Of a DNA stretch of 64,000 nucleotides, positions 1 to 8,701 are shown in pieces (positions within the stretch are counted from its first letter, which is position 1; each line of letters begins with the position of its first letter). The stretch comes from Methylobacterium terrae (lineage in GTDB: Bacteria > Pseudomonadota > Alphaproteobacteria > Rhizobiales > Beijerinckiaceae). Location of the stretch: NCBI RefSeq assembly GCF_003173755.1, contig NZ_CP029553.1:2492501-2556500 (forward strand), read 5' to 3'. The translations under genes and the position numbers were made by a program. The notes beneath the pieces were generated by a model. It was not told the origin of the DNA, searched no databases, and worked only from the letters and a program-made list of their open reading frames with translations.

Positions 1-474
1 CTCGTCGCAGGGAAAGCGCGAGAACAGCCCGTCGGCCAGCATGGCGCGGGCGCCGCCCAGGCCCTCCTCGGCGGGCTGGAAGATGAACACCGCGGTCCCG
101 TCGAAGTCGCGCGTCTCGGCCAGGTACTTGGCGGCGCCGAGCAGGATCGTGGTGTGGCCGTCATGGCCGCAGGCGTGCATCTTGCCCGGGACCGTCGAGC
201 GGTAGGGGAGGTTGGTCGCCTCCTCGATCGGCAGGGCGTCCATGTCGGCCCGAAGCCCGATGCGGCGCCCGCTGGTGCCGCGGCCCTTCAGGACACCGAC
301 GACGCCGGTGCGGCCGACCTCGCGATGCACCTCGATGCCCCAGGAGGCGAGCTTGTCGGCCACGACGCCGGAGGTGCGCACCTCCTCGAAGCCGAGCTCG
401 GGATGGGCGTGCAGGTCGCGCCGGATGGCGGTGAGCGCGTCGAGGTCGGCGGAGATGCGATCGATCGGGGACAT
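1..474 (-). CDS. M20-family amidohydrolase (hippurate hydrolase/aminoacylase type), C-terminus outside window
   Basis: Only the first 158 residues are present; the gene runs off the left edge. It resembles M20D metal-dependent amidohydrolases, cytoplasmic enzymes that cleave N-acyl amino acids such as hippurate. Visible family motifs are LHAHPELGFEE (about residues 21-31), RADMDALPIEE (75-85), MHACGHDGHT (99-108) and QPAEEG (133-138); these carry the conserved Cys, His and Glu metal ligands. The start is the ATG at 474, giving MSPIDRISADLDAL, a normal N-terminus for the family. The exact substrate cannot be told. It is read in the same direction as the hydrolase at 618-1979 but more than 140 bases separate them. 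Confidence 0.9.
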   Translation of the reverse strand, partial: MSPIDRISADLDALTAIRRDLHAHPELGFEEVRTSGVVADKLASWGIEVHREVGRTGVVGVLKGRGTSGRRIGLRADMDALPIEEATNLPYRSTVPGKMHACGHDGHTTILLGAAKYLAETRDFDGTAVFIFQPAEEGLGGARAMLADGLFSRFPCDE

Positions 475-617
475 GCGGGACAAAGCGCTCCGGGATTCGG
501 CCCGCGATGCCCGGGCCGGACGGCGGCATCCTCAGACGCGGTCCCGCCCGAGTCCAGGGCCGCGGATGCATGGCAGTGCCATGGTCACCCGCGCCCGCGG
601 ATACTCGGCGAGAAGGC

Positions 618-1979
618 TCAGTCGGCGATGGCGCCGTAGACGAGCTGCTTGATCTCGCGCCGGTAATAGGCCCGGCTCGGTCCGGGAGCCTGGGTCATCA
701 TCACCACCGCCAGGTCTTCCTTGGGATCGACCCAGAAGAACGTGCCGGCATAGCCCGCCCACATAAACTCGCCCTTGGAGCCGGGCACCCCGGCGATGCC
801 GGCGTCCTTCCGCACCATGAAGCCGAGGCCGAACGTGTAGCCGGGCACGCCCATCAGGAGCTCGCCGGGGCTGACCGCCGGCCTGATCCGGTCGCCGAGA
901 TGGTCGGCGGTCATCAGTTCGACGCTGGTGCGGCTGAGCACCCGGGCGCCGTCGAGGCTGCCGCCGTCGAGGAGGGCCTGGGCGAAGCGCAGGTAATCGG
1001 CCGCGGTGCCGTAGCCGCCGGCGCCGCCGGAATCGTTCTTCGGCGCGGCGCCGTCGATCAGCCGGTTCGGCGCGCCGGTGGCGGGATCGGTCGGCAACGC
1101 CTGGGCGATCCGCCCTGCCTTGTCGGCCGCCACCGAGAAGCCGGTCTCGCCCATCCTGAGCGGCCGCAGGACCCGCTCCGAGAGGTAGTCGCCGAGGCGT
1201 TGCCCCGAGGCCTTCTCGACGACGCGGCCGAGCACGTCGACGGCGAGGCTGTACTGCCAGACCGTGCCGGGCTGGTAGGCGAGCGGCGCTGCCGCGATCC
1301 GGGCCGTGAACTCCTCCGGGGTGAGGTCGGTGGTGTTGTAGTCGAAGTCGGGCTTGAACAATCCGGCCTTGGCGTAGGCCGTCTTCACCGCCGAATTCGT
1401 GGTGATCTCGCCGTAGGCGAGGCCGGCGGTGTGGCGCAGGAGATCCTGCACGGTCGGGGCGCGCTCGACCGGCACGAGGTCGGGCGAGGCCTCGCCCAGC
1501 GCGTTGGGGCGGCTCTGCGCCACCTTCAGGTCCTTGAACTCGGGCAGGTACTTCGACACCGGCTCGGTGAGCTGGAGCCGGCCATCCTCCATGAGCGTCA
1601 TCGCGGCGACCGAGGTCAGCGGCTTCGTCATCGAGTAGATGCGGAAGATCGCGTCCTTGGAGAGCGGCGCGCCGGCGGCCTTGTCGCGAAAACCCACGCT
1701 CTCGGCGTAGGCGAGGCGGCCGCGCCGGGCGATCATCACCACGGCGCCGGGCAGGCGGCCGGCCGCCACCTCCTCCTCCATGACCCGCTTGATGCGGCCG
1801 AGCCGCTCGGTGGACAGCCCGACCTCCTCGGGCCGGGCCGGCGCCAGGGCCTCGCCGCCGCGCGGCCGCAGGGCCTGGTCCGCCATCGCCGGCGCGGAGA
1901 GCGCCGTGAGCGCCAACCCGACGCAACCCAGCAGGAACCGGCGGGACGCGCCCGCGCGTCCTCCCTCGCTCGTCCGCAT
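618..1979 (-). CDS. Serine hydrolase of the beta-lactamase (class C/esterase EstB-like) family, exported
   Basis: This 453-residue protein has an export signal (RRFLLGCVGLALTALSAPAMA, ending near residue 33, cited here as positions 13-33) and then a beta-lactamase fold. The catalytic SxxK is SMTK at residues 116-119, and the tyrosine motif is WQYSLAVD around residue 243. The combination is typical of the large 'serine hydrolase' group that includes esterases, D-amino-acid peptidases and true class C enzymes, so antibiotic hydrolysis should not be assumed. It probably acts in the periplasm. The start ATG at 1979 is preceded by GGAG about 10 bases upstream. It appears to stand alone as a transcription unit. 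Confidence 0.88.
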   Translation of the reverse strand: MRTSEGGRAGASRRFLLGCVGLALTALSAPAMADQALRPRGGEALAPARPEEVGLSTERLGRIKRVMEEEVAAGRLPGAVVMIARRGRLAYAESVGFRDKAAGAPLSKDAIFRIYSMTKPLTSVAAMTLMEDGRLQLTEPVSKYLPEFKDLKVAQSRPNALGEASPDLVPVERAPTVQDLLRHTAGLAYGEITTNSAVKTAYAKAGLFKPDFDYNTTDLTPEEFTARIAAAPLAYQPGTVWQYSLAVDVLGRVVEKASGQRLGDYLSERVLRPLRMGETGFSVAADKAGRIAQALPTDPATGAPNRLIDGAAPKNDSGGAGGYGTAADYLRFAQALLDGGSLDGARVLSRTSVELMTADHLGDRIRPAVSPGELLMGVPGYTFGLGFMVRKDAGIAGVPGSKGEFMWAGYAGTFFWVDPKEDLAVVMMTQAPGPSRAYYRREIKQLVYGAIAD

Positions 1980-2063
1980 GACGTATCGCTCCCGAACCGG
2001 AGCCTCTTGCCGGGCCCCGTGGAGGGAGCGTAGCCGCCCGGAGGCCGGCGCGCTACGGCGCCG

Positions 2064-3284
2064 TCACTCGTCGCCCCTGCGGAACGGCGTCGCCTCGTCG
2101 AGGGCCTCCGCCGCCGCCTCGACGTGGCGCGCCTCGCGGGCGAGGTAGTCGGCGATGGCCGCGCGCAGGCCGGGATCGGCGATGTCGTGGACCGAGTGGG
2201 TGATGACCGGGCGGTAGCCGCGGGCGAGCTTGTGCTCCCCTTGCGCCCCGGCCTCGACCCGGGCGAGGCCGCGACGAATCGCGAAGTCGATCGCCTGGTA
2301 GTAGCAGACCTCGAAATGCAGGAACGGGTGGTCCTCGATGCAGCCCCAGTTGCGGCCGTAGAGGGCGCGGTCGCCGATCAGGTTGATGGCGCCCGCCACG
2401 TACCGGCCCTCGCGCCGGGCCATCACCAGCAGGATGCGCTCGGGCATCCGCTCGCCGATGAGCGAGAAGAACTCCCGGTTGAGGTAGGGCCGGCCCCACT
2501 TGCGCGAGCCCGTATCCATGTAGAAGCGGTAGAACGCGTCCCAGTGCGCTTCCGTGAGGTCCGAGCCGGTGACCCATTCGACCGTGAGCCCGGCCGCGAG
2601 CGCGTCGCGGCGCTCGCGCTTGATCGCCTTGCGCTTGCGCGAGGCGAGCGCGGCGAGGAAGTCGTCGAAGGTGGCGTAGCCGGCGTTGTCCCAGTGGAAC
2701 TGCTGGTCGACCCGCCGCAGGAAGCCGAGCTCGCCCGCCCGCTCCGCCTCGACCTCCGGGAGGAAGGTGGCGTGGATCGAGGAGGCCTCGACCTGCCGGC
2801 GCAGGGCCCGCAGGCCGGCCACGAGCGCGGCGGTCGCCTCCTCCGGATCCTCGCCGGGCGCGATGAGGAAGCGGGGGCCGGTCACCGGCGTGAACGGCAC
2901 GCTGACCTGGAGCTTCGGGTAGTAGCGGCCGCCGGCGCGCTCGAACGCGTCGGCCCAGCCGTGGTCGAACACGTACTCGCCCTGCGAGTGGGATTTCAGG
3001 TAGCAGGGGGCGTAGGCGATCACCCGCCCGTCGCGCTCGACGGCGACGTGCAGCGGGACCCAGCCGGTGCGGCCGCCGACGCAGCCGGACTCTTCCAGGG
3101 CCGACAGGAAGGCGTGGCTGACGAAGGGGTTGTGGCTCTCGCTCGCCCCCTCCAGCGATTCGGCCGAGAGGGCGCAGCGGTCCCAGTCGGCCGCCGCGAT
3201 CTCGGAGATGCGCTGGACGACGCGGACCTGCAAGGTGCCCGTCCCCGGGGTGGCGCCACACCCTGCTTCGCCGGTTTGCTCCAT
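2064..3284 (-). CDS. GNAT-like N-acyltransferase of the COG3146 (DUF482) family
   Basis: A 406-residue cytoplasmic protein with the hallmark C-terminal signatures of COG3146: an FLHFEVCYYQAIDFAI-like stretch near residue 325, VEAGAQGEHKLARGY near residue 347, and an ending rich in Ala and Glu. Members have two tandem GNAT-like halves and are often called 'predicted N-acyltransferase' or peptidogalycan biosynthesis protein; the substrate is not known. The N-terminal part (residues 18-130) carries the DWDRCA and NPFVSHAFLSALEESGC motifs that also mark the family. The start ATG at 3284 gives MEQTGEAG; the ribosome site is weak, so a nearby internal start is possible. It lies between two unrelated single genes. 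Confidence 0.85.
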   Translation of the reverse strand: MEQTGEAGCGATPGTGTLQVRVVQRISEIAAADWDRCALSAESLEGASESHNPFVSHAFLSALEESGCVGGRTGWVPLHVAVERDGRVIAYAPCYLKSHSQGEYVFDHGWADAFERAGGRYYPKLQVSVPFTPVTGPRFLIAPGEDPEEATAALVAGLRALRRQVEASSIHATFLPEVEAERAGELGFLRRVDQQFHWDNAGYATFDDFLAALASRKRKAIKRERRDALAAGLTVEWVTGSDLTEAHWDAFYRFYMDTGSRKWGRPYLNREFFSLIGERMPERILLVMARREGRYVAGAINLIGDRALYGRNWGCIEDHPFLHFEVCYYQAIDFAIRRGLARVEAGAQGEHKLARGYRPVITHSVHDIADPGLRAAIADYLAREARHVEAAAEALDEATPFRRGDE

Positions 3285-3392
3285 GGGGGGCGCAGTTAGG
3301 TCGCGGCCCGGGCCTCGGCAATGCGGCGCGGCCTCGCAGGTGCGACGCGCCCGACGGAACCGTCCGGGCGTTTCTCCGCTTGGTTTCCCGCC

Positions 3393-3800
3393 ATGATCAG
3401 CGACGACACCACGGCGCGCTCGCGCGTCCCGACAGCGATGCCGACGCCTCCGCAGGGTTCACCGAACACGCCGGCCGAGACCCCGCTGGCCGAGACCCCC
3501 CTGGCCCAGGCCTGGGACGACCGGATCGCCCGGCTGCTCGACCTCCTGCCGCGGCGGATCGGCGATGCCATCGCCTGGCTGCGGGCGCCGTCCCGGCGCT
3601 GGGTCCGGATCCCGGCGGCGATCCTGCTGATCCTCGGCGGCTTCCTGGCGGTCCTGCCGATCTTCGGCCTGTGGATGCTGCCGCTCGGCCTCGCACTCCT
3701 CAGCGAGGACCTGCCCGGCATGAAGCCGTCGCTGGAGCGCGCGGCGCGGTGGCTCGAGGGCAAGTGGGGGCGGGTGGTCGCGTGGTGGCGGGGTCGCTGA
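3393..3800 (+). CDS. Small membrane protein of unknown function
   Basis: A 135-residue hypothetical protein. After a Pro/Thr-rich N-terminal third there is one clear hydrophobic hairpin-like region (about residues 71-102: a segment containing PAAILLILGGFLAVLPIFGLW) followed by a basic, tryptophan-rich tail (ARWLEGKWGRVVAWWRGR). The ATG at 3393 is preferred over an upstream in-frame ATG at 3321 because the protein begins MISDDTTARS directly before coding-like sequence. The hydrophobic pattern suggests an inner-membrane protein, with a short amphipathic tail at the surface. No function is recognised. Confidence 0.65.
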   Translation: MISDDTTARSRVPTAMPTPPQGSPNTPAETPLAETPLAQAWDDRIARLLDLLPRRIGDAIAWLRAPSRRWVRIPAAILLILGGFLAVLPIFGLWMLPLGLALLSEDLPGMKPSLERAARWLEGKWGRVVAWWRGR

Positions 3801-3848
3801 GGCGGCCGACGATACGCCGTCGAATGGACGCCCCCGCCACCGCACGGG

Positions 3849-3885
3849 GTCATCCCGGGGCCGCGCGGCGGAGCCCGGGATCCAG
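3849..3885. repeat. Palindromic intergenic repeat, copy 1
   Basis: An imperfect palindrome beginning GTCATCCCGGGG and ending CCCGGGATCCAG. Its 24-base core (3854-3877) recurs with one mismatch in reverse orientation at 41717-41740, and a more diverged relative is at 34283-34322. It lies between the convergent ends of the small membrane protein and the export protein gene, as expected for a mobile intergenic palindrome. Confidence 0.7.
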
Positions 3886-3906
3886 ATCCTCAGGAGAATC
3901 GATCCG

Positions 3907-5313
3907 TCAGTTCAACGACGTCATCGCCCCCGGCCGCGTCGCGTTCGGCCATGACACCGCCGGCAGGTCGCTGTTGGGCAATTCGACGCTCACGGCGTCG
4001 CCCGGCATCAGGGCCGTGACCTCCTCGCCGACGATCTCCTGAACCCCTGCGGCGCCCTGGCGGGTGATGCGGTAGATCGGCCGGGCGCGGCGGGCCTGGG
4101 CGCGGTCGGAGAGGACGCGCGGGGCCGACACCTCGGCCTCGATGATCAGCCGCTCGGTCATCTCCATCCGGGGCTTCAGCTGCTCCAGCATCCGCTGGGT
4201 GTCGCGCATCTCCGCCGTGACCTCGGTGGCGCGCCGGCTGCGCATGTCGAGGATCGAGAGGTCGGCCCGCGAGATCGCCTCGCGGGCGCGCAGCAGGTCG
4301 GTGGTGGTGCGCAGCTTCTCGCTCTCCATCTGCGCCATCGAGCGGCCGGCCGCGATGGTGCGCTGCTGCGTGGCCAGCCCGCGCTCGGCGAGCTGCTCGT
4401 TGCTGCGGATCTCGGTGGCGATCAGCTTGATCTGGGTGTCGATGGTGGCGAGCTGGCCGTTGAGCGCGTCGATCTGCTGGCGCAGGAAGCGCTTGAGATC
4501 CTCGATCGCGTCGACCTGCATCGCCAGTGCCCTGCGGCGGGCCTCGAAGGTCGAGGCCTCGCGCTCGATGAGGGACTGGAGGCCCGGATCCGGGCGCCCG
4601 GCCAGCTCCTTCGGGAACTCGATCTTCGGCTTGTCGTCCCGCTCGGCGGCGAGGCGCACGAGGCGGATCGTCAGCTGGTCGCGGTCCTTGTGCAGGCCGG
4701 CGAGGTCGCCGCGGGCGGTGATCGCGTCGCGCTCCAGGCGCAGGAGGCCGCTGTCGGTGACCCGCGGCGGTCCGCCCGCCAGCGCCACCGCCTTGGCCAC
4801 GGTCAGCCCCGGCCGGAAGGAGAATTCCCCCGGCTTGTCGACGGCGCCGGTGATGTAGAAGGGCCGGTACTGGGCGATCTCGACCGCGGTGTCGGGAGCG
4901 TCCGCCAGCTCCATGCGCTCGCGCAGGCGCCGCGCCACCAGCCGGCCGACCTCCCGGGTCGGCAGCCCGGCGACCGGGATGTCGCCGATGATCGGCAGCG
5001 ACAGCGTGCCGTCCGCCCCGATGGTGAATTCGTCGTTGAGCGCGGTCCAGGCGAAGATCTCGTCGCGGCTCGCCCGCCACTCGAACACCCTGAGCCGGAT
5101 CCGGTCGAGCGGGCCGAGGGCGTAGCCGGCGGGGCTCGCCGCCGGAACGGCGATCGGGGGAGTGGGGGGTGTGCCTCCGGCCGCACCGGCGGGCCCGGCC
5201 GGCAGGCAGATCGCGCCCAGGCCGACCGCGCCGGCGACGATCGCGCCGACGTCGAAGGCGCCGAGCTTGAGCCCGCGCCGGAGGGGAGCGGGAGGACGAT
5301 GTGCTGCTCGCAT
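3907..5313 (-). CDS. Polysaccharide export protein (Poly_export/SLBB with long coiled coil; ExoF/Wza-like)
   Basis: A 468-residue protein likely needed to move exopolysaccharide out of the cell. An N-terminal signal or membrane segment (about residues 18-45) is followed by a Poly_export domain (YALGPLDRIRLRVFEW near 64; TIGADGTLSLPIIGDIPV near 97-114), an SLBB-like segment (PFYITGAVDKPGEFSF, 151-166), and a long charged helical region (about 240-400) typical of ExoF/GumB-type proteins with periplasmic coiled coils. The start chosen is the ATG at 5313, where the signal peptide begins; an open frame continues upstream to 5415. It is divergent from the ExoY-like gene at 5588, sharing the AT-rich intergenic region. 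No lipobox Cys is obvious, so the membrane anchor is uncertain. Confidence 0.85.
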   Translation of the reverse strand: MRAAHRPPAPLRRGLKLGAFDVGAIVAGAVGLGAICLPAGPAGAAGGTPPTPPIAVPAASPAGYALGPLDRIRLRVFEWRASRDEIFAWTALNDEFTIGADGTLSLPIIGDIPVAGLPTREVGRLVARRLRERMELADAPDTAVEIAQYRPFYITGAVDKPGEFSFRPGLTVAKAVALAGGPPRVTDSGLLRLERDAITARGDLAGLHKDRDQLTIRLVRLAAERDDKPKIEFPKELAGRPDPGLQSLIEREASTFEARRRALAMQVDAIEDLKRFLRQQIDALNGQLATIDTQIKLIATEIRSNEQLAERGLATQQRTIAAGRSMAQMESEKLRTTTDLLRAREAISRADLSILDMRSRRATEVTAEMRDTQRMLEQLKPRMEMTERLIIEAEVSAPRVLSDRAQARRARPIYRITRQGAAGVQEIVGEEVTALMPGDAVSVELPNSDLPAVSWPNATRPGAMTSLN

Positions 5314-5553
5314 GCGGTTCAAGGCCTTCGCGTCCCGGAGGAGGCGTCGAGCCTCGGCCGTCCGCCGGCGCGACGCAGCCTCCCAATAAGCAGTAGGCAC
5401 CGTACCGCCACCCACGCCTTGCCCGCCTATTCCTGCATCACATTCGTCGATGCGCTCGCAAGCTTCGCGCTTCTAAGGACGTATTCCAAGTATAAGCGGC
5501 GTATATCCGACTGATATTGAGGAGAAATTGACCTGATCGCCGCTCGCCTGCCT

Positions 5554-5576
5554 ATCGTTAACCGCTCTTTAACGAT
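5554..5576. promoter_or_regulatory. Inverted repeat ATCGTTAA-N7-TTAACGAT upstream of the priming transferase gene
   Basis: A perfect 8-bp inverted repeat with a 7-base spacer, centred about 22 bases before the ATG at 5588. It sits at the end of the AT-rich region (5440-5580) that separates two divergent polysaccharide genes. It could be an operator or a leader hairpin; no known regulator consensus was matched. Confidence 0.4.
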
Positions 5577-5587
5577 GGAGACGGCGA

Positions 5588-6394
5588 ATGGCTCGTGGAG
5601 TGTGGCCGCGATCCCGCGTGGGCCGCGGTGACGACCTTCCAGGCAGGGAACTTGCGGGCGCAGGCTTCGCGGGCGGCGGCTTTGCCGGCGGCGGTCTCGC
5701 GCTGCTGCTCGCGCCGGGGCTCGCCCCCCTCGCGCCGGCGGCCGAGGCCGGGCCTGCCCCGGCCCTCGTCGCGCTCCGCCCGGCGGTCGCGCCCCGGACC
5801 GGGGCGGGCCCGGCGCTCAAGCGCGCCGTCGACCTCGTCGGTGCGGCCCTCGGCCTCCTCGTGCTGCTGCCGCTCCTTCTCGCGATCGCGGTGCTGATCA
5901 AGTGGGACTCGCCCGGGCCGGTGCTGTTTCGCCAGAGCCGCGTCGGTCTCGGCAACCGGCCGTTCCAGGTCTGGAAGTTCCGCACCATGACCTGCTGCGA
6001 GAACGGCGCCGTGGTCCGGCAGGCCCGGCGCGACGATCCGCGGGTGACCCGCATCGGCCGGATCCTGCGTCGCACCAGCCTCGACGAGCTGCCGCAACTC
6101 GTGAACGTCCTCCTCGGCTCGATGTCGCTGGTCGGGCCGCGCCCGCACGCCGTGGCGCACGACGCCCAGTTCTCGGCCATCGTCCCCCGCTACGCCGAGC
6201 GCCACGCGATGCGGCCGGGCATCACCGGCTGGGCCCAGGTGCGCGGCTGCCGCGGGGAGACGCCCAATGCCGCCGCGATGCAGCGCCGTGTCGATCTCGA
6301 CCTCGCCTACATCGCGCATTGGTCGATCCTGCTCGACCTCGTCATCCTGGCGCTGACCCTGCGCGAGGTCTTCCGCTCGCAGGCCGCCTACTGA
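5588..6394 (+). CDS. Undecaprenyl-phosphate sugar-1-phosphate transferase (ExoY/WcaJ C-terminal type)
   Basis: A 268-residue priming transferase that would attach the first sugar-phosphate to undecaprenyl phosphate at the inner membrane, starting each polysaccharide repeat unit. The Bac_transf domain spans about residues 75-265: one membrane hairpin (81-104, VDLVGAALGLLVLLPLLLAI region), then KFRTM (130-134), RRTSLDELPQ (161-170), VGPRP (182-186) and the PGITGWAQVRG signature near 217. The N-terminal 70 residues are Gly/Ala-rich with no recognised domain, and a later start cannot be excluded. GGAG lies 7 bases before the ATG. It is followed after 76 bases by a GT2 transferase, probably in one operon. 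Confidence 0.92.
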   Translation: MARGVWPRSRVGRGDDLPGRELAGAGFAGGGFAGGGLALLLAPGLAPLAPAAEAGPAPALVALRPAVAPRTGAGPALKRAVDLVGAALGLLVLLPLLLAIAVLIKWDSPGPVLFRQSRVGLGNRPFQVWKFRTMTCCENGAVVRQARRDDPRVTRIGRILRRTSLDELPQLVNVLLGSMSLVGPRPHAVAHDAQFSAIVPRYAERHAMRPGITGWAQVRGCRGETPNAAAMQRRVDLDLAYIAHWSILLDLVILALTLREVFRSQAAY

Positions 6395-6470
6395 ACCTCG
6401 CTCCCGTTCCGACCCGGCCGCGTGCCGCGCGGCCGGGCGACGAATCGTTCGTGCCCGAGGAACCCCCTTC

Positions 6471-7670
6471 ATGCTTGTCGTCGATCTCCTGCTCTGCGCC
6501 CTGGCGCTCGCCGGCGCGGTGCCGGTCCTCGTCCTCGCCGCGCAGGTGCTGGCCTCGCTGCCGCTCCTGCGGCCCGCACCGCTCGCCCCGCGCCGCCCGG
6601 CACTGGCGGTGCTGATCCCGGCCCACGACGAGGCCGTCCTGATCGCCGGCGCGGTGGCGGCCCTGCGTCCCGGCATCGGCCCCGGCGACCGCCTGCTGGT
6701 GGTGGCCGACAATTGCCGCGACGCCACCGCCGCCGTCGCCCGCGCCGCCGGGGCCGAGGTGGTGGAGCGACACGACCCGGTGCGGCGCGGCAAGGGCTTC
6801 GCACTCGATTTCGGGTATCGCCACCTCGCCGCGACCGGGCTGCCGGAGACCCTCGTCGTGGTCGATGCCGACTGCATCCTGGCGCCGGACGGCCTCGACC
6901 GCATCGCGCGGCTGAGCGCCGCCCTCGACCGGCCGGTCCAGGCCGCCTACCGCCTCGTGCCGCCGCGCGAGGCCTCCTCGTCCTTGCGCCTCGCGGCCTT
7001 CGCGACGGTCGTCAAGCAGATCGGCCGGCCCCTCGGCGCGGGCCGCCTCGGCTGGCCCTGCAACATCTCCGGCACCGGCTTCGCGGTGCCGGCGCGGCTT
7101 CTCGCGACGGTCGGGCTGGCGAGCGGGCACCTCGCCGAGGACCTGAAGCTCGGCCTCGACCTCGCGCTCGCCGGCCATCCGCCGGTCTTCTGCCCGCAGA
7201 CGGAGGTGACGAGCGTGCTCCCCGCCGCTACGACCGCCAGGAGGACGCAGCAGACGCGCTGGGAGCACGGCCACCTCTCGCTGATCCTGCCCTATGCCGG
7301 CCTCCTCGCCCGGGGCGCCCTGGCGCGGCGCGATCCCCGCCTCGTCGCCATGGCCCTCGATCTCTGCGTGCTGCCCCTGGTGACGCTCGGCCTCCTCGAA
7401 GCCGGGCTCCTGGCGGCCGGCGCCGCCTGGTGGGCGCTCGGCGGCGCGCCGGCCCCGATGCTCGTCGCCGGCGCGAGCCTCGCGTTCCTCGTCCTGACCT
7501 TCGGGACGGCGGGCCGCCGCTGGGGTGCCGGGCTCCTCAGGCAGCGCGACCTGCGGGCCCTGCCGGGCCTCGTCGCCGGCAAGGCCGGCATCCTCGCGCG
7601 CTTCGCCGGCCGCCGGCGAGCGGTGTGGGTGCGGACCGATCGGGGCGGGGAGGAGCCGCGCGCGGGGTAG
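6471..7670 (+). CDS. Membrane-bound family 2 glycosyltransferase
   Basis: A 399-residue processive-like GT2 enzyme. Membrane segments lie at the N-terminus (about 3-32) and in the C-terminal third (about 300-365). The catalytic face shows LIPAHDEA (48-55), the DxD motif in VVDADCIL (DAD, 132-134), an HLAEDLKLG acceptor/catalytic Asp motif near 222-230, and QTRWEHG (near 260), the RW-type motif of GT2 synthases. It most likely adds a sugar to the lipid-linked repeat unit or forms a polymer on the cytoplasmic face. It is downstream of the priming transferase and the two are probably co-transcribed. Confidence 0.9.
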   Translation: MLVVDLLLCALALAGAVPVLVLAAQVLASLPLLRPAPLAPRRPALAVLIPAHDEAVLIAGAVAALRPGIGPGDRLLVVADNCRDATAAVARAAGAEVVERHDPVRRGKGFALDFGYRHLAATGLPETLVVVDADCILAPDGLDRIARLSAALDRPVQAAYRLVPPREASSSLRLAAFATVVKQIGRPLGAGRLGWPCNISGTGFAVPARLLATVGLASGHLAEDLKLGLDLALAGHPPVFCPQTEVTSVLPAATTARRTQQTRWEHGHLSLILPYAGLLARGALARRDPRLVAMALDLCVLPLVTLGLLEAGLLAAGAAWWALGGAPAPMLVAGASLAFLVLTFGTAGRRWGAGLLRQRDLRALPGLVAGKAGILARFAGRRRAVWVRTDRGGEEPRAG

Positions 7671-7789
7671 GGGCCTGGCCGGTCTCCCGGCACCGAGCGC
7701 AGGTATCGAGCGCAGGTCCCGACGCCGCTGCCACCCGGCAGCGGCGTCTCTTCGCGCAACCACGATGCCGGGCGGCGACCGGGTGGGTC

Positions 7790-8403
7790 AGCGGGATGCT
7801 CTCCCCCATCGGGGGCAGCGGCCACCCGCTCCGGCGATCCGCCGGCCGCCGCCCGCGCCACATCCCGCACCTTCTCCAGCACCGCCGCCATCGCGGGGGC
7901 GACCGCCCGGAAGGTGGCGCTCTCCTCGACGGTCCGGCGCGCGCCCGCCCCGAGGCGGGTCCTGGCGTCCGGGTCGTCCCGCAGGGCCGCGATCGCCGCA
8001 GCCAGCGCGACGGGATTCCCGCGGCGGCACCAGGAGGCCGTTCCCATCCGCCGATCACGTCATCGCCGGTGCCGGCAGCCCGGGTCGCGACGACGGACTC
8101 GCCCGGCATCATCGCCTCGAGCACCGTGACATGGCCCAGGGTAGAGGCCGTGTTGCGCAGGGACGCGACGTTGACCCGGGCCCGGCCGCGCAGATCGTGG
8201 CACTCCGCGATGCCGAGGCCGATCCATCACCGTGACGTTCGGCGGCAGGGCCAGGCCCTCGTCCGCGTGGGCGGCCGTCAACCCCCTGAGCGGTCGTGGC
8301 CGTGGGGCGCTGGCGCCGCGGTGAGGCGGGCGGACCCGCCGACATGGCGCGTGATCCAGCCGCCTTCGTCGCGCATGAAGGGAGTCGCGAGGATCCACTG
8401 CAT
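7790..8403 (-). pseudogene. Decayed group 1 (GT4) glycosyltransferase remnant
   Basis: No single open frame covers this stretch, but pieces in different minus-strand frames join into a GT4 protein. An ATG at 8403 opens MQWILATPFMRDEGGWITRH. Next come ALPPNVTVMD (near 8240), then the donor-binding region LGHVTVLEAMMPGESVVATR (near 8140-8080), then GNGLLVPPR (near 8040) and NPVALAAAIAALRDDPDART (near 8010-7950). At least three frame changes separate them. The total length (about 200 codons) is roughly half that of an intact GT4 enzyme, so the middle of the gene has also been lost. Its place in the polysaccharide region fits an earlier role there. Confidence 0.75.
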
Positions 8404-8701
8404 CGAACCGGCCCCCGTCCTCGTCGCGCGTCGCAGCCCGATCGCGGGCCGCCGCGCGGTCGCGCCGGATCCAAGGGCCCTCCGGGGCCGGCCGGAGCGG
8501 GACGATCCGGCGGCCGCACGGTGCCAGAAAGGCGGTGGGGCTCACCGAAAGGCGCAACGGCACCGCGTCGGCCGGCGGACGCCGCCCGCCCGAAAAGGCT
8601 CCCGGGGACCCCCGCAGGCGACCGGAAAGGCGGCGCTCCCCACGGGAGGCCGGCCCGCTACCCTGCCGTCGCCCTTTTTCTGCCGGGAGACCGCCCCGCC
8701 G

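Noticed and set aside
618..1979. Calling the serine hydrolase an antibiotic-resistance beta-lactamase
   Set aside because: SxxK and tyrosine motifs are shared by many esterases and peptidases, so the resistance label is not supported.
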